From Allosaccharopolyspora coralli (GTDB lineage Bacteria; Actinomycetota; Actinomycetes; Mycobacteriales; Pseudonocardiaceae), in the NCBI RefSeq assembly GCF_009664835.1, contig NZ_CP045929.1, forward strand, positions 1,612,001 to 1,676,000: 64,000 nt of DNA, written 5' to 3'. Below are positions 35,430 through 44,646 of the stretch, piece after piece. Under the pieces are notes generated by a model, which had not been told where the DNA came from, searched no databases, and saw only the letters and a program-made list of their open reading frames with translations. Both the position numbers and the translations under genes were made by a program. Position 1 is the first letter of the stretch. Every line of letters starts with the position of its first letter.

Positions 35430-36155
35430 ATGTCGGCCCAGAGTGAGCCGTCGCAAGTGCAGCACATCGTGTGGGACTGGAACGGCACGATCCTTGACGA
35501 CAACGACGCGGTCGTCGCCGCGGTCAACGTCGTCTGTGAGGCGTTCGGCCGCGCCCCTGTCGACCTGGACACGTGGCGAGCCACCTACAGCCGGCCACTG
35601 CGCCACTGCTATGAACGGTTGTTGGATCGGGACCTCGACGAGGACGACTGGGCTCGTGTCGACCGTCTGTACCACGAGGCGTATCGGGACCTGCTGCCGT
35701 CCTGTGCCCTCGCCACAGGAGTCCCGGAAGCACTGGACTCCTGGCGAGGTCCGCACGCAGTTCCGGTCGTGACCTCAGAGGGTGGGCAGCCCCCGGCGAC
35801 CGGGCGCAGTCAGTCGTTGCTGTCCATGTGGTTCCACGACGAGCTGGTGCCACTGGTCAGCGAGTACGGTCTCGACCGGCTGTTCGCCCGTGTCGACGGC
35901 CTGCGCTCCGAGATCGGCGGCGGCTCCAAGGCGGTTCACCTGGACAAGCATCTCGGTGAACTCGGTGTCGACCCCGGCGAGACCGTGCTCATCGGCGACG
36001 TCCTCGACGATGCCCACGCTGCCGAGCACGTGGGCGCCCGCTGCATCCTGCTCACGACCGGTGTCATGAACCGTTCCGCATTGGAGACCAGCGGTTTCCC
36101 AGTCGTCGATTCCGTTCCCGAGGCCCTGGCACGGATCCACGACGAGCCTGCCTGA
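35430..36155 (+). CDS. HAD-superfamily phosphatase
   Basis: This is a 241-residue HAD hydrolase. Motif I is WDWNGTILDD, where the second acid is Asn (DxN rather than DxD), a change seen in some HAD subgroups and one that may reduce phosphatase activity. Motif II Ser/Thr lies in VVTSEG, the Lys of motif III in GGGSKAVHLDKH, and motif IV is IGDVLDDAHAAEHVG. A segment between (GPHAVPVVTSEGGQPPATGR) is longer than usual. A good AAGAAGGG site precedes the ATG. It lies 76 bp after recX and may continue that transcript. Substrate unknown. Confidence 0.8.
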   Translation: MSAQSEPSQVQHIVWDWNGTILDDNDAVVAAVNVVCEAFGRAPVDLDTWRATYSRPLRHCYERLLDRDLDEDDWARVDRLYHEAYRDLLPSCALATGVPEALDSWRGPHAVPVVTSEGGQPPATGRSQSLLSMWFHDELVPLVSEYGLDRLFARVDGLRSEIGGGSKAVHLDKHLGELGVDPGETVLIGDVLDDAHAAEHVGARCILLTTGVMNRSALETSGFPVVDSVPEALARIHDEPA

Positions 36156-36203
36156 CGCCCGGATGCGCACCGCAGCCCACCAGCCCCACGGCACGACCAC
36201 CAG

Positions 36204-36824
36204 TCACCGCAGTGCGGCAGCCTCCCGAGCCAACGTTTCGATACGGTCCCACTCGCCTGCGGCGAGCAGCTTCGGATCACTGAGCCATGAGCCGCCGACG
36301 CAGCCGACGTTCGGCAACGCCAAATAGTCGGCGGCACTCACCTGGCTGATCCCACCGGTGGGGCAGAACCGCAGTTCCGGCAGCGGACTGCTGAGGGCCT
36401 TCAGGTAGGGGATGCCGCCGCTGGGTTCGGCGGGGAAGAACTTCAGTGCACGGGCCCCGCGTTCGGCGAGCCGTAGCGCCTCGGACACGGTGCTCACTCC
36501 GGGGAGGTTCGGCAGACCGGTGCTGTCGACCTCGTCGAGCAGCCGTTCCGTCCATCCCGGCGTCACGAGGTACCGCGCACCCGCGTCGGCGGCGGCTTTC
36601 GCCTGGCCCGACTCGGTCACGGTTCCCACCCCGACGACGATCTCGGGCACCTCGGCGGCGATCCGTTCCACCGACGACAACGCCGCGTTCGTGCGGAGCG
36701 TGACTTCGATGGTGCGGATCCCGCCGTGCAGCAAGGCCCTGGCGAGCGGGACCGCGTGCTCGGCGTCCTCGAGCACGGCGACAGGGACCACGGGGCTGAG
36801 GTCGAGCAGGTCGGTGGAGCGCAT
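36204..36824 (-). CDS. eda: 2-keto-3-deoxy-6-phosphogluconate (KDPG) aldolase
   Basis: The 206-residue class I aldolase splits KDPG into pyruvate and glyceraldehyde-3-phosphate, the last step of the Entner-Doudoroff pathway. The Schiff-base lysine is Lys128 in ARALKFFPAEPSGG, and the general acid/base Glu40 is in IRTIEVTLRT. GVGTVT and CPTGGIS complete the phosphate site. It lies 14 bp after edd with GGAGG before the ATG, so the two form an operon. All key residues are present. Confidence 0.93.
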   Translation of the reverse strand: MRSTDLLDLSPVVPVAVLEDAEHAVPLARALLHGGIRTIEVTLRTNAALSSVERIAAEVPEIVVGVGTVTESGQAKAAADAGARYLVTPGWTERLLDEVDSTGLPNLPGVSTVSEALRLAERGARALKFFPAEPSGGIPYLKALSSPLPELRFCPTGGISQVSAADYLALPNVGCVGGSWLSDPKLLAAGEWDRIETLAREAAALR

Positions 36825-36838
36825 GGTGATCCTCCGGG

Positions 36839-38689
36839 TCAGGCGAACACGTCCTGGTCCGCATCGGTGCGCGGCGCGAACACGCTCGCCCCTCGCTCGG
36901 CGCCACCGACGGCGCTGCGAAAGGCGGCGAAGAGCTCGCGCCCGGTTCCGAACTGGGCGGGGGACGCCGCGGGCGCCGGTGTCCGTGCGGTGAGTTCGTG
37001 GGCGGGGACGAGCACTTCCAGGGTTCCCGTCGCGACGTCGAGACGGATGACGTCGCCATCGTGCACCAATGCCAGCTCGCCACCGGCACTGGCCTCCGGT
37101 GTCACCTGGATCGCGGCGGGGACCTTGCCGGACGCGCCGGACATCCGGCCGTCGGTGACCAGCGCAACCTGGTGGCCCCGGTCCTGCAGCACGCCGAGCC
37201 CGGGAGTGAGGCTGTGCAGCTCGGGCATCCCGTTGGCTTGCGGGCCCTGATTGCGGACCACGACCACGACGTCCCGGTCCAGCTCGCCCGCACGGAAGGC
37301 CGTCGAGAACTCCTCCTGGTCGTCGAAGACGCGGGCCGCTGCGGTGACCGAGCGGTGTTCCGGTCGCACGGCCGAGACCTTGATGACGGACCGGCCGAGG
37401 TTGCCGTCGAGCACTTGGAGGCCCCCGTCCTGTGAGAACGGCTCGGAGACGCCGCGCAAGACCTCGGTGTCGAGGCTGTGCCCGGGTCCGTCCTGCCAGA
37501 CGAGATCCTCGCCGTCGAGGAACGGCAGCTGTCGGTACCGGTCGAGACCGGGCCCCGCGACCGTCTGCACGTCGCGGTGCAGCAGACCGGCATCGAGCAG
37601 TTGCCCGACGAGCGTCTGCACACCGCCCGCGGCGGCGAAATGGTTGATGTCCGCGGTGCCGTTCGGGTACACGCGGCTGAGCAGCGGGATCACCGAGGAC
37701 AGTTCGGAGAAGTCGTCCCAGGTGAGTTCGATGCCCGCGGCCGCCGCGATCGCGACGAGGTGCATCGTGTGGTTGGTGGACCCTCCGGTGGCCAGCAGCG
37801 AGACGACGCCGTTGACGATGGTCCGCTCATCGACCAGTTCGCCGACCGGCAACCGCTGTTCACCCCGGGAGAGCTCGACGGCGCGGCGGGCGGCGTGTTC
37901 GGTGAGAGCCTTGCGCAGCGGTGTACCGGGCGGGACGAAGCTGGAGCCGGGTAGGTGCAGGCCCATGGCCTCGACGACGAGCTGGTTGGAGTTCGCGGTG
38001 CCGTAGAAGGTGCACGTACCGGGGGAGTGGTACGAAGCGGACTCGGCTTCCAGCAGGTCGTCCCTGGTGGCTTTGCCTTCGGCGAACAGTTGGCGCACGC
38101 GGCTCTTCTCGCTGTTCGGCAGCCCGGAGGCCATCGGTCCTGCCGGCACGAGCAGGGTCGGCAGGTGTCCGAAGGTCAGGGCGCCGATGAGTAGTCCGGG
38201 CACGATCTTGTCGCACACTCCGAGCAGGAGGGCGGAATCGAACATCTCGTGCGAGAGCGCGACGGCCGTCGACATCGCGATGACGTCGCGTGAGAACAGC
38301 GAGAGTTCCATGCCGGTGCGGCCTTGAGTGATGCCGTCGCACATCGCGGGGACTCCACCGGCGAACTGGGCGACGCCGCGGGCGCGTCGGGTGGCGTCCT
38401 TGATCCAGGCCGGGAACTCCGCGTAGGGCTTGTGCGCGGAGAGCATGTCGTTGTACGCGGAGACGATCGCGACGTTGGGCAGCGCGAGTTCCTTGACCGT
38501 CGCCTTGTCCGGCCCGGTGATACCCGCGAATCCGTGCGCGAGATTGCTGCACCCCATCTCCGCTCGGGCGGGTGCGTCGGACGCGGCGTTCCGGAGTCGC
38601 TGCAGGTACGCCGATCGGGTCGCGTGGCTGCGTGCCGCGATGCGGTCGGTGACGGCCTGAACGGTCGGGTGGGTGGCTTGCTGCGCCAT
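36839..38689 (-). CDS. edd: 6-phosphogluconate dehydratase
   Basis: The 616-residue IlvD/Edd-family iron-sulfur dehydratase converts 6-phosphogluconate to KDPG. Conserved segments are [80 protein letters not shown] and [18 protein letters not shown]. Cysteines in the first three groups supply the cluster. ATG at 38689 has AGGAGG 7 bases upstream; the frame's 34 Arg-rich upstream codons are not likely translated. Immediately followed by eda. No zwf or pgl is present in the window. Confidence 0.94.
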   Translation of the reverse strand: MAQQATHPTVQAVTDRIAARSHATRSAYLQRLRNAASDAPARAEMGCSNLAHGFAGITGPDKATVKELALPNVAIVSAYNDMLSAHKPYAEFPAWIKDATRRARGVAQFAGGVPAMCDGITQGRTGMELSLFSRDVIAMSTAVALSHEMFDSALLLGVCDKIVPGLLIGALTFGHLPTLLVPAGPMASGLPNSEKSRVRQLFAEGKATRDDLLEAESASYHSPGTCTFYGTANSNQLVVEAMGLHLPGSSFVPPGTPLRKALTEHAARRAVELSRGEQRLPVGELVDERTIVNGVVSLLATGGSTNHTMHLVAIAAAAGIELTWDDFSELSSVIPLLSRVYPNGTADINHFAAAGGVQTLVGQLLDAGLLHRDVQTVAGPGLDRYRQLPFLDGEDLVWQDGPGHSLDTEVLRGVSEPFSQDGGLQVLDGNLGRSVIKVSAVRPEHRSVTAAARVFDDQEEFSTAFRAGELDRDVVVVVRNQGPQANGMPELHSLTPGLGVLQDRGHQVALVTDGRMSGASGKVPAAIQVTPEASAGGELALVHDGDVIRLDVATGTLEVLVPAHELTARTPAPAASPAQFGTGRELFAAFRSAVGGAERGASVFAPRTDADQDVFA

Positions 38690-38848
38690 ACGTCGCCTCC
38701 TACGCGGGGTCAATCGTGCGCGAGGACGGCGTCGTTGACGTCTCCGCCGGGCGGTGACGGCGACCACTGTACTGGTTCGGAAGGGATCCACAAAACCGAT
38801 ACAGACGAGATGCCGGCGCTCGCCAGTCCGGAGTGCCGGGGAGACGGG

Positions 38849-39715
38849 TCAGTCCCCTGCAACTTCCTTTTCGACCGCTGTGGCGTCGGTCGCGGCCTTG
38901 CGGCCGTGACTGATCCGGTGCTCGACCCAGATGGCGAGCCTGCTCAGCGCGTAGTTCAGCACGATGAACACGATCGCGATGACGATGTAGGTCTGAATCG
39001 GATTGCCGAGGTTCTGGATGATGATCTGGCCCTGCCGGACGAAGTCCTCGTAGCCGATGATGAAGCCCAGTGAGGTGTCCTTGAGGATCACCACGAGCTG
39101 GCTGATCAGCGCGGGCAGCATCGCCCGGAACGCCTGCGGAAGCAGCACCGTGCGGAGAACCTGGCCGCGAGTCATCCCGACCGCGTAGGCGGCCTCGGCC
39201 TGGCCCCGGGGCAGCGCGAGGATTCCTGCGCGCACGATCTCGGCGATGATCACCATGTTGTACGCGGTGAGGCCGATGACCAGGTACCAGACCAGCGACA
39301 GGTCGACGCCGAACTCCGGCAGCACCCGCGAGGCGAAGAAGATCGCGATGACGACCGGCACACCACGCAACAGTTCGATGAGCCCGACGACGGCCCAGCG
39401 GTACCAGCGTGCGGCGGTGACCCTGCTCAGCGCCAGGATCGTGCCGAGGACCAGCGAGAGGACGACGGCGAGCGCGGCGGCGAGCAGGGTGTTGAGCAGG
39501 CCTTGGCCGAGCAGGTTCCACAGCGGCCCGAAGGTCCCGTTCGTGGGGTCGATCAGCGGACCCCACTTCTCGACGGTGAGTTGTCCCTGGGCTCCGAGCG
39601 TGACGAGCACCCAGGTCAGGACCGCGAGGATCACGACGCCGACGCCGACGCTGGAGAACAAGGAGCGCCGCTTCGCCTTGGGGCCCGGCTCCTCGTACAG
39701 CACCTGGGTTGTCAT
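38849..39715 (-). CDS. gluD: Glutamate/polar amino-acid ABC transporter permease (GluD)
   Basis: The 288-residue permease has five to six membrane helices and the inner-membrane EAA-like loop EAAYAVGMTRGQVLRTVLLPQAFRAMLPALISQ that docks on the ATPase. A ~30-residue basic N-terminus and a first helix (VGVGVVILAVLTWVLVTLGA) precede the permease domain. The ATG overlaps the gluC stop by four bases. With GluA, GluB and GluC it makes a type I importer for glutamate or related acidic amino acids. Confidence 0.92.
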   Translation of the reverse strand: MTTQVLYEEPGPKAKRRSLFSSVGVGVVILAVLTWVLVTLGAQGQLTVEKWGPLIDPTNGTFGPLWNLLGQGLLNTLLAAALAVVLSLVLGTILALSRVTAARWYRWAVVGLIELLRGVPVVIAIFFASRVLPEFGVDLSLVWYLVIGLTAYNMVIIAEIVRAGILALPRGQAEAAYAVGMTRGQVLRTVLLPQAFRAMLPALISQLVVILKDTSLGFIIGYEDFVRQGQIIIQNLGNPIQTYIVIAIVFIVLNYALSRLAIWVEHRISHGRKAATDATAVEKEVAGD

Positions 39716-40362
39716 CGGGCGATCGCCACCTTCCGCTCGACGACGCCGAGCAGCAGCCCGGCCGGGATCGTGATGATGAGGTATCCGATGACGACGCCGG
39801 TCAGGACCGGCAGTGCGGCCTCACCCCGCGCTGAGGTGAGGGTGGTACCGACGGCGAAGAGGTCACCGCCGACGCCGAACGCGCCGACGATCGCCGAGTT
39901 CTTGATCATGGCGATGTAGACGTTTCCCAGTGGCGGGATGACGGTCCGCACCGCCTGGGGCAGCACCACCAGCGAGAGTGTCTGACTGAAGTCCAGGCCG
40001 ACCGCCCGGGCGGCTTCCGCCTGTCCCGCGGGAACCGCGTTGATTCCACTGCGCAACGCCTCACACACGAATGCCGACGTGTAGAGCGCGAGACCGACGG
40101 TGCCGAACCAGAAGTACGAGCCGTTGAGGCCGATCTCCGGCAGCCCGAAGGCCATGAAGAACAGGACCACCGTCAACGGGCAGTTCCGGAAGATCGTGAC
40201 CCACGACGCTCCGGCGCCCCGCAGCGGCGGCAGCGGGGACACCCGGAACGAGGCCATGAGGGTGCCGAGCACGAGCGCGAGGACCGCCGCGTACAGGCAG
40301 ATCAGCAGCGTGACCCGGACGCCGTCCAGGTACATCGGCAGGTTTTCGACGATGACGTCCAC
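39712..40362 (-). CDS. gluC: Glutamate/polar amino-acid ABC transporter permease (GluC)
   Basis: The 216-residue HisM/GlnP-type permease starts MDVIVENLPMYLDGVRVTLL. It has about five helices and the EAA loop EAARAVGLDFSQTLSLVVLPQAVRTVIPPLGN. It lies 62 bp after gluB, with a strong hairpin between them, and overlaps gluD by four bases. It pairs with GluD to form the membrane channel. Confidence 0.92.
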   Translation of the reverse strand: MDVIVENLPMYLDGVRVTLLICLYAAVLALVLGTLMASFRVSPLPPLRGAGASWVTIFRNCPLTVVLFFMAFGLPEIGLNGSYFWFGTVGLALYTSAFVCEALRSGINAVPAGQAEAARAVGLDFSQTLSLVVLPQAVRTVIPPLGNVYIAMIKNSAIVGAFGVGGDLFAVGTTLTSARGEAALPVLTGVVIGYLIITIPAGLLLGVVERKVAIAR

Positions 40363-40380
40363 GTTTCACTCCGGCCGTAC

Positions 40381-40413
40381 GGAAGGGGCGCCGTCGTGCT
40401 CGGCGCCCCTTCC
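40381..40413 (-). promoter_or_regulatory. Intra-operon hairpin between gluB and gluC
   Basis: A perfect 13-bp stem, GGAAGGGGCGCCG with CGGCGCCCCTTCC and a 7-base loop, lies between the gluB stop and the gluC start. Such hairpins often stop part of the transcription or protect the upstream mRNA, giving more binding protein than permease. Confidence 0.75.
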
Positions 40414-40424
40414 TGGTGTGCGGA

Positions 40425-41318
40425 TCAGCGGCAGGGACCGAACTGCGGAAGTTCCGGCGTCTGTTCGGAGACGGTTCCCGCCGTGGCTTCCCATGCCTTG
40501 GCGTAGGAGCCCTCCTCGGCAGCCTCGGTCAGGCTCTGGTGGATGAACTCGCAGAACTGCGTGTCGCCCTTCTTGATGCCGACGCCGTACGGCTCTTCGG
40601 TGAACGGCTTCTCCAGCAACTTGAACTCGCCGTTGCTCTTCTCGACGAGGCCGAGCAGGATCACGTTGTCGGTGGTCACGGCGTCCACCTGGCCGGTGCG
40701 CAGTGCGTCGGCGCACTTCGAGTACACGTCGAAGAGCACCAGGTTGGCCGGGTCGACGTACTTACGGATCTCCTCGGCCGGGGTCGAGCCGCTGACGGTG
40801 CAGACCCTCGCGCCCGATGCCCGCAACGAGTCCGGCCCGGTGATGGTTTGGTTGTCGGCCTTGACCATGAGGTCCTGACCCGCTTCGTAGTAGGGGCCTG
40901 CGAAGCTGATCCGTTCCGCGCGCTCGTCGTTGATCGTGTACGTCGCCACGACCATGTCGACCTTGCCCTGCTCGATGACCTCTTCACGCGTCGCGCTCGG
41001 TGTCTCGACCCATTCGATCTGATCAGGCTGGATGCCCATCTTGCCCGCGATGATCTTGGCGATCTCGACGTCGAAGCCTTGCGGCTTGTCGTCGAGCCCC
41101 TTGAGCCCGAACAGCGGCTGGTCGAACTTGGTCCCGATCGTGATCCCGTCGGACTGCACTCGGGCCATCGTGGAGCCCTCGGGGAACTGCGCGTCCTGGT
41201 TGACCTGTACCTCGTTGCCGCCGCTGTCGAGCTGGTTCTCGCCGCCTCCGCACGCGGTGAGCACCATCGTCAGCGACGCCGCCAGTGCGATCACCCACTG
41301 TGTCCTGCGAATTCGCAT
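40425..41318 (-). CDS. gluB: Glutamate-binding lipoprotein (GluB)
   Basis: This is a 297-residue family 3 solute-binding protein. The signal peptide ends in the lipobox MVLTAC with Cys23 lipidated. The mature domain has GFDVEIAKIIAGKMGI and the conserved RISFAGPYYEAGQDLMVKA, with YDVYSKCADAL-like hinge elements (LVLFDVYSKCADALRTGQVD). It catches glutamate or a related amino acid outside the membrane and delivers it to GluCD. It sits between gluA and the hairpin. Confidence 0.93.
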   Translation of the reverse strand: MRIRRTQWVIALAASLTMVLTACGGGENQLDSGGNEVQVNQDAQFPEGSTMARVQSDGITIGTKFDQPLFGLKGLDDKPQGFDVEIAKIIAGKMGIQPDQIEWVETPSATREEVIEQGKVDMVVATYTINDERAERISFAGPYYEAGQDLMVKADNQTITGPDSLRASGARVCTVSGSTPAEEIRKYVDPANLVLFDVYSKCADALRTGQVDAVTTDNVILLGLVEKSNGEFKLLEKPFTEEPYGVGIKKGDTQFCEFIHQSLTEAAEEGSYAKAWEATAGTVSEQTPELPQFGPCR

Positions 41319-41345
41319 CGTCGCCCCTCTCGGTGTGTTTCTCGG

Positions 41346-42101
41346 TCAGTGCGTGAGGATCTTGCCGAGGAAGTCCTTGGCACGATCGGTTCTCGGGGCG
41401 CTGAAGAACTCCTGCGGGGTGGAGTCCTCGGCGACCTCGCCGTCGGACATGAACAGCACGCGGTGCGCGGCCTTGCGCGCGAAACCCATCTCGTGGGTGA
41501 CCACGAGCATCGTCATTCCCTCGGCGGCGAGGCCGGTCATGACGTCGAGGACCTCGTTGACCATCTCGGGGTCGAGTGCGGAGGTGGGCTCGTCGAAGAG
41601 CATCACTTTCGGCTTCATCGCCAGTGCGCGAGCGATCGCCGCCCGCTGCTGCTGCCCACCCGAGAGCTGGGCCGGGTACTTCGCGGACTGGTCGGCGATG
41701 CCGACCCGGTCGAGCAGCTGGCGGGCCTGCTCACGAGCCTCGGAGGCGGTGTTCTTCCGGACCTTGAGCGGCCCGAGCGTGACGTTCTCCTCGATGGTCT
41801 TGTGCGCGAAGAGATTGAACTGCTGGAACACCATGCCGACGTCCGCGCGCAGCTGGGCGAGTTCGCGGCCTTCCGCGGGCAACGGCTTGCCGTCGATCTC
41901 GATCGAGCCCGAGTCGATCGGCTCCAGTCGGTTGATGGCACGGCACAGGGTCGACTTGCCGGAACCGGACGGGCCGAGCACGACGACGACCTGTCCGCGG
42001 GGGACCTCGAGTTCGATGTCGCGCAGGACGTGCAGCGAACCGAAGTACTTGTCAACCGCGGACATCCGGATCATCGGCACGTCCGTGGCGGCCTCGCTCA
42101 T
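41346..42101 (-). CDS. gluA: Glutamate ABC transporter ATPase (GluA)
   Basis: This 251-residue ATPase powers the importer. Walker A is GPSGSGKST, the Q-loop [11 protein letters not shown], the signature [15 protein letters not shown], Walker [13 protein letters not shown] and the H-loop [12 protein letters not shown] at 42101 has TTGGAGAA upstream; the frame continues 48 codons further, but that part lacks similarity and is probably promoter DNA. It is the first gene of gluABCD, divergent to miaB. Confidence 0.95.
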   Translation of the reverse strand: MSEAATDVPMIRMSAVDKYFGSLHVLRDIELEVPRGQVVVVLGPSGSGKSTLCRAINRLEPIDSGSIEIDGKPLPAEGRELAQLRADVGMVFQQFNLFAHKTIEENVTLGPLKVRKNTASEAREQARQLLDRVGIADQSAKYPAQLSGGQQQRAAIARALAMKPKVMLFDEPTSALDPEMVNEVLDVMTGLAAEGMTMLVVTHEMGFARKAAHRVLFMSDGEVAEDSTPQEFFSAPRTDRAKDFLGKILTH

Positions 42102-42342
42102 ACGTTCTCCAAGTTTTTTGGACACGATGGGCGAAACTTTAACGCCCCGCTGGGCAGAATCCAGGGTGAAGAGGCGCTGTGAGGTTGCAACTCGGTCACA
42201 TCGAGGTTCCGGAGGCTCAACCGGTGCGCGAACGCCTGTCGGCACCGCAAGGTGGCTGGTGGTTCCGGATCGGCTTCCGAACTGGGGCGTCGTTGCCGCG
42301 ACCCGCTGAGTTGAGTCATCATCAGCCCGTTAAGCTGGGAGA

Positions 42343-43863
42343 ATGAGCACGGAGCGCGATCCGCAGGACCGTTCGCGGCGTTTTCAGGTCCGGACCTACG
42401 GATGCCAGATGAACGTGCACGATTCGGAGCGGCTCTCCGGACTGCTGGAGGACGCGGGCTACGTTCGGGTCGAGGAGGGCGACGAGCCGGACGTGGTCGT
42501 GTTCAACACCTGCGCCGTGCGCGAGAACGCGGACAACAGGCTCTACGGCAACCTCGGTCACCTGCGCCCGGCCAAGCAGCGCAACCCCGGCATGCAGATC
42601 GCCGTCGGCGGGTGCCTCGCGCAGAAGGACCGCGGCGAGATCGTCCGGCGCGCTCCGTGGGTCGACGTCGTCTTCGGCACGCACAACATCGGTTCGCTGC
42701 CGACGCTGCTGGAGCGTGCCCGCCACAACGACGAGGCCGAGGTCGAGATCCTCGAATCGCTGGACATCTTTCCCTCGACGCTGCCCGCGCGCCGGGAATC
42801 CACCTACTCCGGCTGGGTGTCGGTGTCGGTGGGCTGCAACAACACGTGCACGTTCTGTATCGTGCCCGCCTTGCGCGGCACCGAGAAGGACCGCCGCCCC
42901 GGCGACGTGCTCGCCGAGGTCGAGGCGCTGGTCTCCGAGGGGGTCTCGGAGGTGACGCTGCTGGGTCAGAACGTCAACGCCTACGGCGTCGAGTTCGGCG
43001 ATCGCTACGCGTTCGGCAAGTTGCTGCGGTCGTGCGGTGAGATCGATGGTCTCGAGCGCGTGCGGTTTACCTCGCCGCACCCCCGCGACTTCACCGACGA
43101 CGTCATCGAGGCAATGGCCGAGACGCCGAACGTGTGCCACCAGCTGCACATGCCGCTGCAGTCCGGCTCCGATCGGGTGCTCAAGTCGATGCGCCGTTCC
43201 TACCGCTCGGAGCGCTACCTGCGGATTCTCGACAACGTGCGGCGAGCGATGCCGGACGCCGCGATCACCACCGACGTCATCGTCGGGTTCCCAGGCGAGA
43301 CGGAGGAGGATTTCCAGGAGACGTTGCGCGTGGTGCGGGAGTCCCGCTTCAGCAGCGCGTTCACGTTCCAGTACTCCCCGCGACCCGGCACACCCGCCGC
43401 GACGATGCAGGACCAGGTGCCGAAAGAGGTCGTGCAAGAACGCTATGAGCGACTCGTCGCCCTGCAAAACGAGATCTCCTGGGAGGTCAACAAGGAGGTG
43501 GTGGGCCGCGAGGTGGAGCTGCTGGTCGCCGAGGGCGAAGGGCGCAAGAACGCCGAAACGCACCGGCTCAGCGGTCGCGCGCGCGACGGCAGGCTCGTGC
43601 ATTTCACCCCGTCCGGGGCGATCGATCGCGAGGTCCGTCCTGGCGACGTCGTCCACACCACGGTCACCCGCGCCGCTCCGCACCATCTCCTCGCCGACAC
43701 GGACGTGACCGTCCACCGGCGCACACGCGCGGGCGATCGCTGGGAGGAAGGCACCCGCCCGAAGACTTCGGGCGTCAGCCTCGGCCTGCCTTCGTTCGGT
43801 GCGCCCGCGCAGCAACCGGTCGCGGAGCGGGAATCGGTCACGAATCAGGGATGTGCATGTTGA
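42343..43863 (+). CDS. miaB: tRNA-2-methylthio-N6-dimethylallyladenosine synthase
   Basis: The 506-residue radical-SAM methylthiotransferase adds a 2-methylthio group to i6A37 of tRNAs; the window also encodes MiaA, which makes the i6A. The N-terminal UPF0004 domain holds the three auxiliary-cluster cysteines (TYGCQMN, NTCAVRE, GGCLAQK). The radical-SAM cluster is Cys165, Cys169 and Cys172 in [13 protein letters not shown]-terminal TRAM domain ([20 protein letters not shown]) follows. CGTTAAGCT with GGGAG lies just before the ATG. The last 13 bases overlap the next gene. Confidence 0.96.
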   Translation: MSTERDPQDRSRRFQVRTYGCQMNVHDSERLSGLLEDAGYVRVEEGDEPDVVVFNTCAVRENADNRLYGNLGHLRPAKQRNPGMQIAVGGCLAQKDRGEIVRRAPWVDVVFGTHNIGSLPTLLERARHNDEAEVEILESLDIFPSTLPARRESTYSGWVSVSVGCNNTCTFCIVPALRGTEKDRRPGDVLAEVEALVSEGVSEVTLLGQNVNAYGVEFGDRYAFGKLLRSCGEIDGLERVRFTSPHPRDFTDDVIEAMAETPNVCHQLHMPLQSGSDRVLKSMRRSYRSERYLRILDNVRRAMPDAAITTDVIVGFPGETEEDFQETLRVVRESRFSSAFTFQYSPRPGTPAATMQDQVPKEVVQERYERLVALQNEISWEVNKEVVGREVELLVAEGEGRKNAETHRLSGRARDGRLVHFTPSGAIDREVRPGDVVHTTVTRAAPHHLLADTDVTVHRRTRAGDRWEEGTRPKTSGVSLGLPSFGAPAQQPVAERESVTNQGCAC

Positions 43864-44369
43864 GCGGCACCGACTCCGGCAACACCCCGGACGGTACGGA
43901 TCACGGTTCCGGCAGCGGCGACGAAGGCTTCCGCGCCGAACTCTCGGCCACCGAGCGCGAACTCGGACGCACGTTCGATCCGGGTAGGCGGGGCGTGATC
44001 ATCCCGGTGGTGATGCTGCTGCTGGCGTCCTGCTTGCTGTTGCCGTGGGTGGGGTCCGCGAGCGGATGGGAGATCCTCGTCGGTCGCAGCGACGAGACGT
44101 TGGACGTCGGTCTGCTGCCCCGGCTGTTCGCCCTCAACGCCGCCATCGCCGGTCTGGTGCTCAGCGCTCTCGCGTTGGTGACCCGTCGGTGGGCGATGGC
44201 GTTCCTCGCCGCGTTCGGGTGCACCGTCGTCACCTTCGAGGGAATGATCGCGATCTGGTCGCGGCAGACCGTCCCGGAGGCGGGACCGTCGGTCGGACTG
44301 CTCATCGCTGTGGTGGCGATGCTGGTGCTCATGGTGCAGTGGCTCAAGATCGCCTGGTCCCGGTCCTGA
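43851..44369 (+). CDS. Membrane protein (Rv2732c-like), four helices
   Basis: This is a 172-residue protein; the ATG at 43851 or the one at 43857 starts it, both inside the end of miaB. A ~45-residue acidic, polar N-terminus is followed by four hydrophobic segments: [59 protein letters not shown] and [18 protein letters not shown]. Mycobacteria keep a similar membrane-protein gene after miaB. Function unknown. A family A repeat begins 5 bp after its stop. Confidence 0.78.
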   Translation: MCMLSGTDSGNTPDGTDHGSGSGDEGFRAELSATERELGRTFDPGRRGVIIPVVMLLLASCLLLPWVGSASGWEILVGRSDETLDVGLLPRLFALNAAIAGLVLSALALVTRRWAMAFLAAFGCTVVTFEGMIAIWSRQTVPEAGPSVGLLIAVVAMLVLMVQWLKIAWSRS

Positions 44370-44373
44370 TTCC

Positions 44374-44593
44374 CTGAAAGGGCATTGTGGAACTCGGGTA
44401 GGTGGTCCGGTACCGCCGCCCCAGCTCCCGCCTCGCTGCGTTGGGATCCTTTCGAGTACAAGGAGTACGCGGCGCGAACCCCTGCCTTACGAGGCACGAA
44501 CTCCGAACGCTGGAGCCCTCACCCTGCCGAGGCTGCTCACGCATGAGGCGTGGCCTCCGGGCACCAACCCAAGTTCCCAGGTTGCCCCCTGAG
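44374..44593 (+). repeat. Family A element, full but degenerate copy
   Basis: This 220-bp copy starts CTGAAAGGGCATTGTGGAAC and ends near AAGTTCCCAGGTTGCCCCC with TGAG. The words GGTCCGGTACCGCCGCCCC and CCCTGCCTTACGAGGCACG, and the small hairpin GTGGCCTCCGGGCAC, are kept. The left arm of the central palindrome has decayed (AGCTCCCGCCTCGC). It fills the convergent gap between the membrane protein and the DUF349 gene. Confidence 0.85.
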
Positions 44594-44646
44594 ACCTCCG
44601 ATCGTCGCCGACGTCCCCGCACGGGACGTCAGCGGCGATTCGGCGA

